Source: Sepiola atlantica (Eukaryota; Mollusca; Cephalopoda; Sepiida; Sepiolidae). Taken from it: 64,000 nucleotides of DNA. Both the position numbers and the translations under genes were made by a program. Location: positions 6,780,704-6,844,703 of the forward strand of contig OY744520.1 in the NCBI GenBank assembly GCA_963556195.1. The letters run 5' to 3'. This document shows positions 36,586 to 47,639 of this stretch, piece after piece. The notes under the pieces were generated by a model that ran no database searches, was not told the origin of the DNA, and saw only the letters and a program-made list of their open reading frames with translations. Each line of letters opens with the position of its first letter. The stretch's first letter is position 1.

Positions 36586-38912
36586 TACCTCAGTCAGAAT
36601 ACTTCAAATACCTCAGTCAGAATACTTCAAATACCTCAGTCAGAATACTTCAAATACTTCAGTCATAATACTTCAAATACTCCAGTCAGAATACTTCAAA
36701 TACTTAAGTCACAATACTTCAAATACCTCAGTCAGAATACTTCAAATACTTCAGTCAGAATACTTCAAATACTTCAATCAGAATACTTCAAATACCTCAG
36801 TCAGAATACTTCAAATACCTCAGTCAGAATACTTTAAAAACCTCAGTCAGAATACTTCAAATACTTCAGTCAGAATACTTCAAATACCTCAGTCAGAATA
36901 CTTCAAATACTTCAGTCAGAATACTTCAAATACTCCAGTAAGAATACTTCAAATACTTCAGTCAGAATACTTCAAATACTCCAGTCAGAATACTTCAAAT
37001 ACTTCAGTCAGAATACTTCAAATTCTCCAGTAAGAATACTTCAAATACTTCAGTCAGAATACTTTAAATACCTCAGTCAGAGTACTTCAAATACCTCAGT
37101 CAGAATACTTCAAATACCTCAGTCAGAATACTTCAACTACTTCAGTACGAATACTTCAAATACTTCAGTCAGAATACTTCAAATACCTCAGTCAGAATAC
37201 TTTAAAACCCTCAGTCAGAATATTTCAAATACCTCAGTCAGAATACTTCAAATACCTCAGTCAAAATACTTCAAATACCTCAGTCAGAATACTTCAAATA
37301 CTCCAGTCAGAATACTTCAAATACCCCAGTCAGAATACTCCAAATACCTCAGTCAGAATACTTCAAATACTTCAGTCAGAATACTTCAAATACTCCAGTC
37401 AGAATACTTCAAATACTCCAGTCAGAATACTTCAAATACTTCAGTCAGAATACTTCAAATACCCCAGTCAGAATACTCCAAATACCTCAGTCAGAATACT
37501 TCAAATACTTCAGTCAGAATACTTCAAATACCTCAGTCAGAATACTTCAAATACCCCAGTCAGAATACTTCAAATACCTCAGTCAGAATACTTCAAATAC
37601 TTCAGTCAGAATGCTTCAAATACCTCAGTCAGAATACTTCAAATACCTCAGTAAGAATGCTTCAAATACCTCAGTCAGAATACTTCAAATACCTTAGTCA
37701 GATTACTTCAAATACCTCAGTCAGAATACTTCAAATACCTCAGTCAGAATACTTTAAATACCCCAGTCAGAATACTTTAAATACCTCAGTCAGAATACTT
37801 CAAATACCTTAGTCAGAATACTTCAAATACCTCAGTCAGAATGCTTCAAATACCTCAGTCAGAATATTTCAAATACCTCAGTCAGAATACTTCAAATACC
37901 TCAGTCAGAATATTTCAAATACCTCAGTCAGAATACTTCAAATACCTCAGTCAGAATACTTCAAATACCTCAGTCAGAATACTTTAAATACCCCAGTCAG
38001 AATACTTTAAATACCTCAGTCAGAATACTTCAAATACCTCAGTCAGAATACTTCAAATACCTCAGTCAAAATACTTCAAATACCTCAGTCAGAATACTTC
38101 AAATACCTTAGTCAGAATACTTCAAATACCTCAGTCAGAATACTTCAAATACCCCAGTCAGAATACTTTAAATACTTCAGTCAGAATGCTTCAAATACCT
38201 CAGTCAGAATATTTCAAATACCTCAGTAAGAATGCTTCAAATACCTCAGTCAGAATACTTCAAATACCTTAGTCAGAATACTTCAAATACCTCAGTCAGA
38301 ATACTTCAAATACCTCAGTCAGAATACTTTAAATACCGGAGTCAGAATACTTTAAATACCTCAGTCAGAATACTTCAAATACCTTAGTCAGAATACTTCA
38401 AATACCTCAGTCCGAATGCTTCAAATACCTCAGTCAGAATATTTCAAATACCTCAGTCAGAATACTTCAAATACCTCACTCAGAATATTTCAAATACTTC
38501 AGTCAGAATACTTCAAATACCTCAGTCAGAATACTTCAAATACCTCAGTCAGAATACTTTAAATACCCCAGTCAGAATACTTTAAATACCTCAGTCAGAA
38601 TACTTCAAATACCTTAGTCAGAATACTTCAAATACCTCAGTCAGAATATTTCAAATACCTCAGTCAGAATACTTCAAATACCTCAGTCAGAATACTTCAA
38701 ATACCTCAGTCAGAATATTTCAAATACCTCAGTCAGTATACTTCAAATACCTCAGTCAGAATACTTCAAATACCCCAGTCAGAATACTTCAAATACCTCA
38801 GTCAGAATACTTCAAATACCTCAGTCAGAATACTTCAAATACCTCAGTCAGAATGCTTCAAATACCTCAGTCAGAATATTTCAAATACCTCAGTCAGAAT
38901 ACTTCAAATACT
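36586..38912. repeat. 23-bp satellite, ~101 units
   Basis: Unit CAGTCAGAATACTTCAAATA plus CCT, with phase kept for the whole array and few indels. Common variants are TTCAGTCAG, CCCCAGTCAG, CTTAGTCAG, AATATTTC, AATGCTTC and ACTTTAAATAC. Multi-unit blocks recur (a run with AATGC, AATATTTC and CTTAGTC combinations appears several times between 37600 and 38900), pointing to local duplications. Since 23 is not a multiple of 3, frames rotate; the 201-codon open frame entering it at 36428 is not a gene. Confidence 0.97.
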
Positions 38913-39011
38913 TAAAAATGAAAACAAATCAAATGTTTACAATTTAAATTTTAATCTCAAACTCGAAATTATCAAAATAATCACAGTTACAACAAGTAAA
39001 AACATTTAATT

Positions 39012-39143
39012 ACATACAAATATATAAATATAAAAATAAAGCTAACATACAAATATATAAATATAAAAATAAAGCTAACATACAAATATATAAATATAAA
39101 AATAAAGCTAACATACAAATATATAAATATAAAAATAAAGCTG
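39012..39143. repeat. 33-bp tandem repeat, 4 units
   Basis: Four near-identical units (ACATACAAATATATAAATAT then AAAAATAAAGCTA), the last with GCTG. Confidence 0.9.
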
Positions 39144-39599
39144 ACATAATTTCTAATAAATAAACAGAGATTTACAACGCAGATTTTATCAAATAAGGAA
39201 CATCGTGTGAACCGCCACGTGTCAATATGGGAATCGTTGATTGGTTGTTTCGTTGGCTGTTGTTTTTTTTCGGCATGACAACACGTTTTATGTCATTTTA
39301 TCTCAGGAATCGTATATATATTTTGCATACTAATGTTTTGTAGATGCACTTGTTTTAGAGACTTATATTGTATGAATTGAGTGAAGTCATTTTAGATTTT
39401 AATTTTTATTTGTTTGCATATTTTTAAACTTAAGGTAGACAACTCCTATTATATTCTTCATTTTAAAATGAGTTATCCCTCTAGCTGATTTTTATTTTGA
39501 GGTTATTATTTAAAAATGTTTCATATAAGTAGTTGTAATAGATTGTAATAAACAAGGTTAGTATAGTGCCACTAACACGGTACAACAAGAGCGTCATCG
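39144..39599. other. Unassigned sequence
   Basis: A/T-rich, with no recognised content. 39215-39370 resembles 48890-49050 over scattered words (TGTTTTTT.CGGCATG, ATTTT.TATC, CATACTAATG.TTTG.AGAT), suggesting another old dispersed repeat. Confidence 0.4.
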
Positions 39600-40120
39600 C
39601 ATCTTTAACAGATGCTTTGTCCGTCGGCTGGTCGGTCTGTTAGTCCATCTGTCACGCTTCAGATTGAAATAATACTTTCATCACAAAACGCGTAGATACA
39701 AAAGAATGCATCTTAAATTTGATATAGAATGTTCGTTGGTCTGTCACGTCTAAATTCAAAATAGAATTTTCGTCGGTCTGTCACGCTGGAAATTAGACTA
39801 GCATTTTTAGATCTGACGCCGCATGTCTATAAGATCCTTCTCCCGCGGTCTGTCACGCTTAAGTTTGAAATAACATTTTCCTCACCAAACTCGCCGATTG
39901 AATGGACGCATCTTAATTTAGATGAATTAAAACATCTCTATAAATGGCTCTCTTGTTCGTTCGGTCTGTCACGCTTATGTCTGAAATAGCATTTGGTCAG
40001 TTTGTCACGCTTACATTGGAATAGTATTTCGGTCGGTTTGTCACTCTTAAGTCTGAAATAACATTTCCATCGTTAAACGCGCAGATTGAATGGGCGCATC
40101 TTAAGAATGCCTGCTCTTAT
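39600..40120 (+). repeat. GTCTGTCACGCTTAAG dispersed family, tandem units
   Basis: About five diverged units, each with TCGGTCTGTCACGCTTAAG-like, then TTTGAAATA.CATTT, then AAACGCG(C)AGATTGAATGG and CGCATCTTAA. Units are cut and reshuffled. The same family is at 5765, 32600 (minus), 47640 and 59130 (minus). Confidence 0.65.
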
Positions 40121-40615
40121 TAATATTCTATTACTTTCATACCTGTTTCATTTGTACTTGCGTCCACTTATATTCGTTTGTAGTTGAAAGGTTGCTGCGT
40201 GGTCCTAACTTCATCTATTTTTTGGTAATTTTGTTGATCGCGTGATTCAACGTGCAGAAGTCGCTTTGCTGGTTCAGCTTTCACTCGGCAAATAACGAGC
40301 GCGCTTTTTTTTTTGCTGGAGGATCGTGGGCGATAATTGCATATTTATACTTGGGTGTGTCAATATATGCACTTAGGTAAGGAAATTCAGCCGGAAGGTA
40401 AGCTTTAAAAGAACAAAAAGAAGAGAAAAACAAAACAGCTTAAAGTGAGTGGGTGACTTAAAACGTTCGCGTCTCTACCCAGTCCTTAGTAACAAGTATT
40501 GCAGGAGAAAGTAAATTACACTCGTCAAGGAAAGCATATTTTGCTGTGTCATTAGTAAGACCAGCAAGATTAGCGACACCAGATAAGAAGACGAGTTACA
40601 TTTTTTTACGTGAGG

Positions 40616-40617
<2 letters not shown>
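40121..40617. other. Unassigned sequence
   Basis: No recognised content. Confidence 0.4.
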
Positions 40618-41140
<523 letters not shown>

Positions 41141-41173
41141 GTTTTGAGGTACAAAACTTATAAATACATTTAA

Positions 41174-41482
41174 AAATGATACGCGGAAATCTCTCTAAGG
41201 CCCTTTCGACTATCATCTCGTCAGGAGAAAATCGATAGTTTTAATTAATAATATTGTCGAAAGAAAGAGCAAATGGGGATTAGAAAGTGCCTAAATTAAC
41301 AATAGAGCGATTAAAAGTCAATTTAATGATTTACTTAAAAAATGATTAAAAGGCACTGCGTTAGGGGGGGGGGAAGAGGAAGGGAGTTCAAAGTTCCCCA
41401 AAGAGATCTAACAATTACCTTCTGCTGGCACAAGGAAGGTTTTCGCATAGCGATAGAGACAGATTCCAATATTTTCAAATGG
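41174..41482 (-). repeat. Penelope element, left inverted terminal arm
   Basis: Inverted copy of 42090-42385 at high identity, with some indels, extending from the GATACGCGGAAATCTC end through the hammerhead and 3' UTR into the last codons of the ORF (reverse of PSLCRQK region). Inverted rather than direct terminal repeats are one of the known arrangements of Penelope-like elements. Confidence 0.85.
41190..41230 (-). ncRNA. Type I hammerhead motif in left arm
   Basis: Base-for-base identical on the minus strand to the motif in the right arm: CUGACGA core, GAAA, UA cleavage site, stem I UUUCUC/GAGAGA. Predicted cut between 41196 and 41195. Confidence 0.75.
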
Positions 41483-42188
41483 CCTGTACGTAAACTGGTC
41501 TTCTTTTGTGGCTAAGTCTATAAAGGTAGGCTTAATTTACACTTTGGTGCATAGAGCCCTCGTGATTTGTTCTCCAAGTAGATTAGAGTGTGAACTTAAT
41601 AGGATCAGGGATATATTCATTGATAATGGTTATAAAATCCCCCAAAGTATTTGGGCCTGTAAAATGCCTCATTTATTTAAAATTACCTTGGATAGGGGGA
41701 AATAGTAATAAACTAGGTAAACAGATTGTTGATAGCGTTAGCAATTGTTTCTACTCTGTTGCCTTACGATTAGTTTATGCTACTAGACCTGCTTTTCTTT
41801 CCATTCGCAAGGATAGTGTGCCCTATACAAATTATAGTAATATTGTATACCAATTTAAATGGCAATGTGATGCTGGCTATATAGGGCGCACTTCCTTGCA
41901 TTTGCAGACCCGCATAAACCAGCACGTTCCATCAAAATACGTCAGGGAAGGGTAGGATCCTTGTGTTACCCCTCCTCTAATTCTTTGGACTCTGCTATTG
42001 GCCAGCATTTGGTTGAAAACCCAAGCTGTGCCAGTAGCTATAAAGTAGACCGTTTTGAGGTCTTGCATAGAGCAGATTCCAAGAAACATTTGAAAATATT
42101 GGAGTCTGTCTCTATTGCTATTCGAAAACCTTCCTTGTGCCGGCAGAAGGAATTTGTAAGATCGCTTAATCTCTTTGGGGAACTTTGA
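41483..42188 (+). pseudogene. Penelope-like element, RT C-terminus and GIY-YIG endonuclease
   Basis: Only the C-terminal third of a Penelope-like polyprotein remains. 41508-41640 encodes VGLIYTLVHRALVICSPSRL and LNRIRDIFIDNGYK, the linker after the RT domain. After a frameshift, PVKCLIYLKLPWIGG is followed by the GIY-YIG nuclease start, IVYQFKWQCDAGYIGRTSLH, with the paired Cys residues characteristic of this group, and the Arg/His of LQTRINQHVP. A further frameshift near 41955 leads to AIGQHLVENPSCA, FEVLHRAD, KILESVSIAI (the Glu position) and RPSLCRQKEF-type KPSLCRQKEFVRSLNLFG before the stop. GIY-YIG enzymes nick DNA for target-primed reverse transcription. The two frame breaks and missing RT make it inactive as an element. 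Confidence 0.88.
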
Positions 42189-42381
42189 ACTCCCTCCTTT
42201 TTCTTTTTTTCTCCCCTAACGCAGTGCCTTTTAATCGTTTTTAAGTAAATCATCTATTGTTAATTTAGGCACTTTCAAATCTTAATTTGCCTTTTCTTTC
42301 GACAATATTATTAATTAAAACTATCGATTTTCTCCTGACGAGATGATAGTCGAAAGGGCCTTAGAGAGATTTCCGCGTATC

Positions 42382-42385
<4 letters not shown>
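42090..42385 (+). repeat. Penelope element, right terminal arm
   Basis: Last codons, stop and 3' UTR, ending with the hammerhead and CCGCGTATCATT, then (TA)n (42383-42474). Inverted partner at 41174-41482. Confidence 0.85.
42329..42369 (+). ncRNA. Type I hammerhead motif in right arm
   Basis: UUUCUC, CUGACGA, stem-loop II GAU-GAUA-GUC (GNRA-type loop), GAAA, stem III AG(GGCC)UU of two pairs, H17 = A in UUA, then GAGAGA pairing with UUUCUC (six pairs, one G-U). Every invariant core residue is present. Predicted self-cleavage is between 42363 and 42364. Hammerheads in Penelope terminal repeats are established; this copy's activity is untested. Confidence 0.8.
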
Positions 42386-42474
<89 letters not shown>

Positions 42475-42476
<2 letters not shown>

Positions 42477-42559
42477 TAAATTTTGTGTACAACAGAATGG
42501 TAGGATTAATTTTAGAGGAAGCATTATTAAAATCAATGAAACAGACGAGTGGGGGAAAA
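42475..42559. other. Junction between two Penelope relics
   Basis: Sequence between the TA tract and the end of the minus-strand element. It is A-rich and probably the far 3' end of the second element. Confidence 0.4.
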
Positions 42560-43333
42560 AAAAAAAGGAAAATTGTTAAAATTACCTTAAGGCCTTGTCG
42601 TCTGACCCTCTGAGAGGAAACGTCAGAATGGTAAATTAAAAACTAAAAGTCGAATGAGAAATGAAGGGGAAAAAAAATAAATAAATAAAACTTATTTCAG
42701 TTGGAGGAAACGATTGAGAAGGGGAAAAAAAAAAAAAGTAAATCTCTCAACGTTATGGTGGCTTTGAATCATTAAAGATCTCCAACTGATGTTTCAAAAT
42801 CTTTTGTCTACACAGGCTAGGTCGATAGTTGTTAATGACTAACGCCTCAAGAATATTGAGATGGTAGTTCGACCTGGCACTGTGTAAAACAGAAAACCAC
42901 CCATCGGAATACCTGTCAGAACAACTATTTGTACTAACGAGGTGATTACCGATGGCTGATTCCTGTGCCTGGAAGTTCCCGGATGATCTCGAAACCTAGT
43001 GTAGGCGAATATCACGTGGTATGTGTTGGGATATTCTAAATTCTAATCTTTGGGATGTCTTGCCAACGTAGTCAGCTCCACACTGACACATGAATTTATA
43101 AACTACAGAATTCTTTTGAATGGCTGGCAAAACATCCTTACGAAAAGAAGAGAAAAAGGTTCGAGTCGTGTAAACTACCCTCAACATGGTTGCCGGAAAA
43201 CAACGTTGAGTAGAAGAAGAAATCCTTTTAACAATGTCAAGGCCGTCAGGACCCAACCAAGGGAGTTTCAAATAAATAGGGCAACGTGACGGGCCAATAA
43301 ATTTACCACCATTAAATAAAGCAACTTTACGTG

Positions 43334-43336
<3 letters not shown>
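42560..43336 (-). pseudogene. Second Penelope-like element, GIY-YIG domain
   Basis: Minus strand, reading from a (TA)n tract: ARKVALFNGGKFIGPSRCPI, IYLKLPWLGPDGLDIVKRIS, MLRVVYTTRTFFSSFRKDVL, then the GIY-YIG start VVYKFMCQCGADYVGKTS with its Cys pair, FRISQHIP, and, after a frameshift/stop near 42996, AIGNHLVSTNSC, VLHSAR, NILEALVINN (Glu) and RPSLCRQK. The protein is clearly related to the element at 41483 but is a different subfamily by peptide and 3' UTR. It is also reduced to the C-terminal part. Its 3' end (42578-42625, minus) keeps hammerhead-like stems (GUC-AGAC-GAC; AAGGCCUUA; UUUCCU/AGGUAA) but the core reads CUCAGAG and GAAA is shortened. It lies tail to tail with the first element. 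Confidence 0.85.

Positions 43337-43337
<1 letters not shown>

Positions 43338-43402
<65 letters not shown>
43338..43402. repeat. (TA)n between Penelope relic and GTCTCGG copy
   Basis: TA run separating the 5' break of the minus-strand Penelope relic from a plus-strand GTCTCGG copy. Confidence 0.95.
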
Positions 43403-43407
<5 letters not shown>

Positions 43408-43850
43408 GGAAGTTTCTCAACCATTAAAACTATATAAAAAAAAAACAAAAAAACAACAAAAAAAAACTTATAGTCTCAAGTCTTCCAGTGGAAAATCACT
43501 CATGTAAGTCAATTTATTTTTTACAGTTATTATATTAGTTAGTTTCTAACACTATTTTAAGGGATCATCAGTTGTTTACCATGAAAAACTGTTTCGGGAA
43601 TTTAAAAACAAGACAGTATTTAATTTCATGGCTTCCCAGCAGAGTTGATCAGACCCCACTTCCCTTAAAAGACAAAAACATAAACGTTCCTTATACTAAA
43701 TCTACGTTTTGTTCCATATAAATGTTTTGCTAACTTATATTAGTTATTTAAAACATCAAAAAAAAAAAAATGTTTACCTGCGCTGTTCGTCTGTCTAATA
43801 AAATTTATCCGTTACTCACAAAAATGTTGTTGTATTTTAAAGTGTTTGGA
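43403..43850 (+). repeat. GTCTCGG dispersed family, copy 4
   Basis: Longest copy, matching copy 1 from GTCTCGGAAG to AAAGTGTTTGG. It differs mainly in A-run lengths at ~43435-43467 and 43755. On its minus strand it reads into the Penelope relic through the TA tract. Confidence 0.78.
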
Positions 43851-43959
43851 CGAATCCATGACACTATTATTTAAGTGATTAATGTATTATTTTTAGTATT
43901 TATTATAAATATAAAAAACATCAACACATCAAAAAATAAAAGATAAATAAATAAATATG

Positions 43960-43998
<39 letters not shown>

Positions 43999-44228
43999 CA
44001 TACACACATACATATATATACCTTTAGTTCCTTCTTTTCTCCCTCGTCCTACTTTGTTGTCCATCTCCCCGTTGCAAATAAATATTAATGTTCCTTGTTC
44101 ACTATAGTTTTACTAATCTGCGTTCACAACTGTCGACTTTTTTCTTTTCTCATTGTTTCAAATCTGCGTCTGTAAGTTAACCGTTAATTTGTTCTCTTTT
44201 TCTTCTTCTTATTTACCAACTCCCGGTG

Positions 44229-44229
<1 letters not shown>
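43851..44229. other. Unassigned; short TA/CA tracts
   Basis: 43964-43996 TA. No other recognised content. Confidence 0.45.

Positions 44230-44317
<88 letters not shown>
44230..44317. repeat. (TA)n microsatellite
   Basis: Followed by GGGTGTCCAGAAAGTACTGAG, which looks like a mariner-type terminal repeat, though no partner was found. Confidence 0.9.
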
Positions 44318-44318
<1 letters not shown>

Positions 44319-44479
44319 GGTGTCCAGAAAGTACTGAGCGATTTTTCAGCAGTTGCCCTTTCAAATGTTTCGTATAACAACAGCTCTGATGTTACTACGA
44401 TTGACATGTTATATTCAGATGCTGTATGGTAACCCTAACTCTACCAGTTACGTTTCGAACCATAACTTATTTTTATATA

Positions 44480-44810
44480 ATAATGAGTCACCACTTATCA
44501 AAGCCAAACGCCACTCGAGGATAAAGGTTAATGAGATTGTCAGTTGGATGATTAACAACATTATGAGAGGATTGGGTGGAATGGGCAGAGTGTGATTACT
44601 CAAGAGGACGGCTCGACAAGTATTTGTTGACATTGGACTTAAAGAGGACCATGTTGCAGTTAGCGGGGAAGCAGTCTCCTGATATTGTATTCCACATATG
44701 GAAAGTTCTAGGAAATAAACTTTGTTCATGGAAGTTCCGTTTGGTTTCAAGTGCACCAAAGAAGAAAAAAAATATTATTATTATTCTTATCTTAGTTGTT
44801 ATAGTCAAAA
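44480..44810 (-). pseudogene. LINE family B C-terminal tail
   Basis: Minus strand. ALETKRNFHEQSLFPRTFHM, then WNTISGDCFPANCNMVLFKS and NVNKYLSSRPLE form the C-terminus of a non-LTR reverse transcriptase (FF.RT..MWN.LP.DCFPA...FK..VN.YL). The open stretch runs 44808-44596. The adjacent 3' UTR shares AAACGCCACTCGAGGATAA with 61388-61408, so this is the same family as the long minus-strand copy at 61385-63990. 5'-truncated. Confidence 0.7.
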
Positions 44811-45760
44811 CCTTTCGGCAGATCTAACAGCCAAGCTGTTTTAGGTAGATCTGTTCGAACATCTAGTCTGACTTGAGAATCTTTAGGTGGAACTCGAGAA
44901 CTTATATTGAATTTTGAACTGAACTCTTTTTTTTAATCCACGGGTAGCTTGTTCTCGTTCCGTCAACCATGATCGGGTAGAAGTGTCAACTTATTATACT
45001 TAGTCATTATTGGATGTGGTAAAGAATTTAATCTTCACCCTCCCTTCCACTTAGAACTGGGTGTTAAATAAAGGGGTCAGTTCGAAATTCCCAACAGATT
45101 CCCGAGTTTGACATAAAGATGGTTCCTAAATTCGAAGCTATATACACCCAAAGAAGGTCGAAGGTTACATCGGCCGAAATGTTAATAATATGACAACAAC
45201 TATAAGAATAAAAAAGTTGGATATTTGTTATGGCCTCCCCTAATTTATTATTAAACTTATTATGTACTAGCAGATTTGACAAGCGTTGCCTGGGTTTCTG
45301 ATGTGTCAATAACAAATAACATTTGACAAATCGATGAATGCTCTTACTCCGCCCATTTTTGGCTTAAACAGTACAACTACTGTTTTTGGTGAAAGAAAAA
45401 CATTTTTGATTGGTTCTAAATGACCGTAACGTTTAATATGGCTTGTTTTATTTGGACTACTGTTCGCATCTCGAATGTTATTATCACAACGTTTCAGCCG
45501 ATGTGACAGGTGCGTTTCGTCAAACTCGTGAACCTTTAGAGCAGACTCGGGAATCTTTAGGTTGAACTCGGGAATCTGTACGAAATTTCGAACGAAATCC
45601 TTTATTTAATCCACGGGGTAGCTTGCTCTTGTTCCGTCAACCATGACTGTGAAGAAGTCTTAAGTAATTAGTAATTGTATTCTTTAGTATCGCCCGTACT
45701 GAGGATTGAACCTTAAACCTCCAGTGTCGTTAAGAGATATATTTGAAAATTTAAGAAACC
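44811..45760. repeat. Dispersed repeat: two direct and one inverted copy
   Basis: 44850-45000 and 45510-45690 share GAATCTTTAGGT.GAACTCG, TTTAATCCACGGG and TAGCTTG(T/C)TCT(C/T)GTTCCGTC. 45058-45125 carries part of it inverted (GATTCCCGAGTTTGAC). The rest is unassigned. Confidence 0.55.
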
Positions 45761-45777
45761 AGTTAACAGACGCGTGA
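45731..45777 (+). repeat. Direct copy of the palindrome half at 46061
   Basis: CGTTAAGAGATATATTTGAA then AACCAGTTAACAGACGCGTG: same as 46051-46097 with one base change, but without the mirrored arm. Confidence 0.75.
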
Positions 45778-46060
45778 ATTTATATCAATAAATGGATTTT
45801 ATTAATCATTTTTTTTAATACATTTTATAAATCCAAATTTTCGGTTTAACAAACCGTAATCATGAAAACAGACAGTATATATATATTTTTCTTTTTTTTT
45901 CCTTCATGGTTAAATTCAACGGCACCGCCGAAGACTGACGATCATTTCCGATGTTATTAGAGTGTTTGTATATATGTCCGGTGCAAGTAGTAAATGTGCT
46001 GTAAGCATGGATTAGAATAATATGAGTGTTACTACAGCATTGAAAGCATCGTTAAGAGAT

Positions 46061-46128
46061 ATATTTGAAAATTTGAGAAACCAGTTAACAGACGCGTCTG
46101 TTAACTAGTTTCTCAAATTATCAAATAT
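46061..46128. repeat. 68-bp near-perfect palindrome without spacer
   Basis: Arms 46061-46094 and 46095-46128, centre ACGCGT, two mismatches in 34 pairs. Confidence 0.85.
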
Positions 46129-46376
46129 AAAATATTAAACATTAAACTTTGTTAGTTTTTTTTATATAATCTGGGCGAAAAATCTTACTACGAAACGATG
46201 TGAATTGTTTTTTTGAGAAACATTGTACTTTAAATCTGCTTTGCATAATTATCGCTTTCTGTCAAGTAATTCTTTTATCTTAATTTTAATTTTTAGGTCC
46301 AGGAGTTTTTATTTACACTTGGACAAATCAGTTTTAAAAAAATAAAAACATTTTTAATGTAAAAATTTAGTTTGTA
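46129..46376. other. Unassigned A/T-rich sequence
   Basis: No recognised content. Confidence 0.4.
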
Positions 46377-46758
46377 ATTTGTAATAATTAAAAACATTTT
46401 TTTAAATTGAATATCATAAGTAGATGAGGGGGGTCGTATAATTTGTAATAATTAAAAACAATTTTTTTTTAATTGAATATCATAAGTAGATGAGGGGGGT
46501 CGTATAATTTGTAATAATTAACAACATTTTTTTAAATTGAATATCATAAGTAGATGAGGGGGTCGTATAATTTGTAATAATTAACAACATTTTTTAAAAT
46601 TGAATATCATAAGTAGATGAGGGGGTCGTATAATTTGTAATAATTAACAACATTTTTTTTAATTGAATATCATAAGTAGAATAGGGGGTCGTATAATTTG
46701 TAATAGTTAAAAACATTTTTTTAAATTGAATATCATAAGTAGAATAGGGGGTCGTATA
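46377..46758 (+). repeat. ~64-bp tandem repeat, 6 units
   Basis: Unit holds ATTTGTAATAATTAAAAACA, a T-run, TTGAATATCATAAGTAGATG and AGGGGGTCGTAT. The last two units have AGAATAGGGGG. Confidence 0.92.
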
Positions 46759-47630
46759 TGTTCTCTCAAAACATTATGTTAAAAAAAGTGTTTTGAATTT
46801 TTATTCATCTGCATTTACAAAAAAGTTTCTAACCAAATTTCACACTGCAGCAAGAAAATCTACCTTAAAATTATTGTCTGACAAATTACGTAATATACAG
46901 TTTGTTCAAAAATATTGAGACCGGATGTTTTAAAATGAAGGAAAAACCTTTTTAATGCGTAGTTTCCATTTTGCTTTAATATGTTTGGAAATAATCGAAA
47001 TGTACTATTCAAGACATTTTCAGAAATGCATGCATTCAACAAAAAAAAAATCAACATTTATAGAATTTTACAACTAATTCTCAAAGTGTTTCCTTTTGGC
47101 GCTTACTATTAGATCAACATGCCACGAAAACGAAGTCAGAGCAGAACAGAAGCCGGGATCCTTTACCAGCTTCTGTTCGCGTTTCAATTGGCTTATGGCC
47201 ACAGTAGGTGAATTCTCATTTGCATAATAGCATCGAACGATATCTACTTTCATCTTTACATGTATACTGGCGATGAATAAACAATTCAAAATTATGAATG
47301 GATACACTGCACATAAAATTGAGCAAATCAATGACACCAATTTTTTAATAAAACGATTTGATTTGAAATTCATAGACTTTAAGTGTCTACTATGAAAATC
47401 AATTCATCGTTTTTACGGATTAAAAAGAAACGTTTTCTTCGTTTTGAGACATCGTGTATGTACAGCTATCTTTGTGTGTCAATAGACATAATGTATTTGT
47501 CTTCGTCCAGTTGAACAAAGCGAACCAATTTCTGTTGCAAGACAGAAAATGAATCAGACACCGAAATCGCTTTTCCTTCTTTCGAAATACAAGAATCTCA
47601 TTCAATGGTCGCCATTTCATCTAAACTTAA
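46759..47630. other. Unassigned; possible HTH relic
   Basis: On the minus strand 47260-47090 encodes MKVDIVRCYYANENSPTVAI and LKREQKLVKDP, resembling the N-terminal helix-turn-helix found in some Tc1/mariner-related proteins, without any catalytic part. The rest has no recognised content. Confidence 0.3.
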
Positions 47631-47639
47631 TTCGTATCG

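Noticed and set aside
36428..37033. 201-codon frame with QSEYFKYLSQNTSN-like repeats
   Set aside because: Caused by the 23-bp satellite; three frames rotate through the array and the reading ends arbitrarily.
42578..42625. Active hammerhead in the second Penelope relic
   Set aside because: Stem remnants are visible, but the CUGANGA core and GAAA are both altered in the sense strand, and the plus-strand reading lacks the GA of the core.
44318..44345. mariner terminal inverted repeat (GGGTGTCCAGAAAGT)
   Set aside because: No inverted partner and no transposase segment nearby.
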